The notes beneath the pieces are model-generated. The model made no database searches and was not told where the DNA came from. It saw nothing but the letters and a program-made list of their open reading frames with translations. The position numbers were made by a program, and so were the translations under genes. Shown here one piece after another: positions 63,640-64,000 of a stretch of DNA of 64,000 nt. How positions within the stretch are numbered: the stretch's first letter is position 1; every line of letters starts with the position of its first letter. The DNA comes from Phytopseudomonas flavescens (GTDB taxonomy: Bacteria; Pseudomonadota; Gammaproteobacteria; Pseudomonadales; Pseudomonadaceae). The stretch is taken from assembly GCF_900100535.1 (NCBI RefSeq), contig NZ_FNDG01000003.1, forward strand, positions 62,001-126,000, written 5' to 3'.

Positions 63640-64000
63640 CTAACGCCTGAGCAGGCTCGTCCACAAGGTCGCCGCGACGATCAACAACCCACCGACCCAG
63701 GCCTGCACGCTCAGTTCTTCACTGAGCCACAGCACGGCGAACAGCGCCCCGAACAGCGGCTCGCTGCCCATCAACAGGGACACCCGTGTCGGGCTGCTGC
63801 GGCGCAGTGCGTAGTTCTGCACGAAGAACGCGAACAGCGTGGCGAACAGCACCAGATACAAGGTACCGATCCAGAACGCTGGCGCCACCGGCAAGGCGGG
63901 CAACCCGCCTGGCAGGACGATCACCCCCAGAAGCAGGCAGCCGAAGCCGATCACCCCGGTCTGCACCGCCGTCAACGCCAGCGCCGGCACCTGGGTATGG
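63640..64000 (-). CDS. EamA/DMT-superfamily transporter, 3' part
   Basis: The gene enters from the right edge; the last 120 codons are visible. FWIGTLYLVLFATLFAFFVQNYALRRSSPTRVSLLMGSEPLFGALFAVLWLSEELS is the standard second EamA repeat with the PxxG-E motif, ending LLRR. Exports or imports a small metabolite; substrate unknown. Confidence 0.85.
   Translation of the reverse strand, partial: HTQVPALALTAVQTGVIGFGCLLLGVIVLPGGLPALPVAPAFWIGTLYLVLFATLFAFFVQNYALRRSSPTRVSLLMGSEPLFGALFAVLWLSEELSVQAWVGGLLIVAATLWTSLLRR

Noticed and set aside
1-64000. CRISPR arrays, tRNA or rRNA genes, transposons and integrases
   Set aside because: No regular direct repeats with spacers, no cloverleaf-like or CCA-ended sequences and no transposase or integrase motifs were noticed on either strand by eye; short or degenerate tRNA-like elements could still be missed.

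Overview
The window reads as the chromosome of a high-G+C Pseudomonas. The gene order and protein lengths of the type VI secretion (T6SS) cluster follow the H1-T6SS (HSI-I) of P. aeruginosa, and the Pseudomonas-style intergenic hairpin repeats, tau genes, PvdRT-OpmQ/MacAB-like pump and FecIR-type signalling fit the same genus. I cannot fix the species. No rRNA, tRNA, CRISPR array, transposase or integrase was seen.

1-17905: T6SS. The FHA scaffold gene tagH/fha1 runs leftwards off the window. Divergent from it is the operon tssA-tssB-tssC-hcp-tagJ-tssE-tssF-tssG-clpV-vgrG. The VgrG is an 'evolved' spike whose C-terminal extension carries an HEVGH zinc-metallopeptidase signature, followed at once by a small lipoprotein that looks like its periplasmic immunity protein. 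Next come a DUF2169 adaptor, a PAAR-like (DUF4150) effector with a DNA/RNA non-specific endonuclease tip, and a DUF600/YezG-type immunity gene. The window thus holds two complete effector-immunity modules.

18025-25161: accessory island. It holds small cytosolic proteins of immunity-like or unknown families: SUKH (SMI1/KNR4), a DUF7660-like protein, two ankyrin-repeat proteins, three adjacent unknowns (one with CxxC pairs), a DUF6000-like protein, a CbrC family protein and a small membrane protein. A decayed gene fragment lies between them. I read it as an orphan-immunity or retired effector array.

25328-36263: a MacA-MacB-outer membrane factor tripartite exporter (minus strand) with a perfect inverted repeat upstream, then housekeeping and stress genes: HAD phosphatase, two DUF1161 periplasmic proteins, a lipoprotein aminopeptidase, OsmC, a luciferase-like monooxygenase and dodecin.

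36264-41100: iron uptake. A Fur-box-like site and the C-terminal stub of a lost TonB-dependent receptor precede a FecI sigma factor, a FecR regulator and an intact siderophore receptor with an N-terminal signalling domain.

41215-44735: taurine operon tauABCD (minus strand) with a terminator-like attenuator between tauA and tauB. 44996-50150: SUKH protein with a coupled 20-codon leader ORF, NCS2 purine permease, YitT protein, dihydrofolate reductase and periplasmic glycerophosphodiester phosphodiesterase.

50301-54443: an IclR regulator with a CoA ligase, a zinc alcohol dehydrogenase and an enoyl-CoA hydratase, probably one carboxylic-acid catabolic unit. 54542-59650: a TonB receptor, an MFS transporter and an SfnB/DszC-like flavin oxidoreductase, probably for an organosulfur compound. 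A decayed M20 amidohydrolase follows. 60081-64000: a DUF2868/DUF3482 membrane protein-GTPase pair, a small hypothetical, a cupin and the end of a DMT/EamA transporter.
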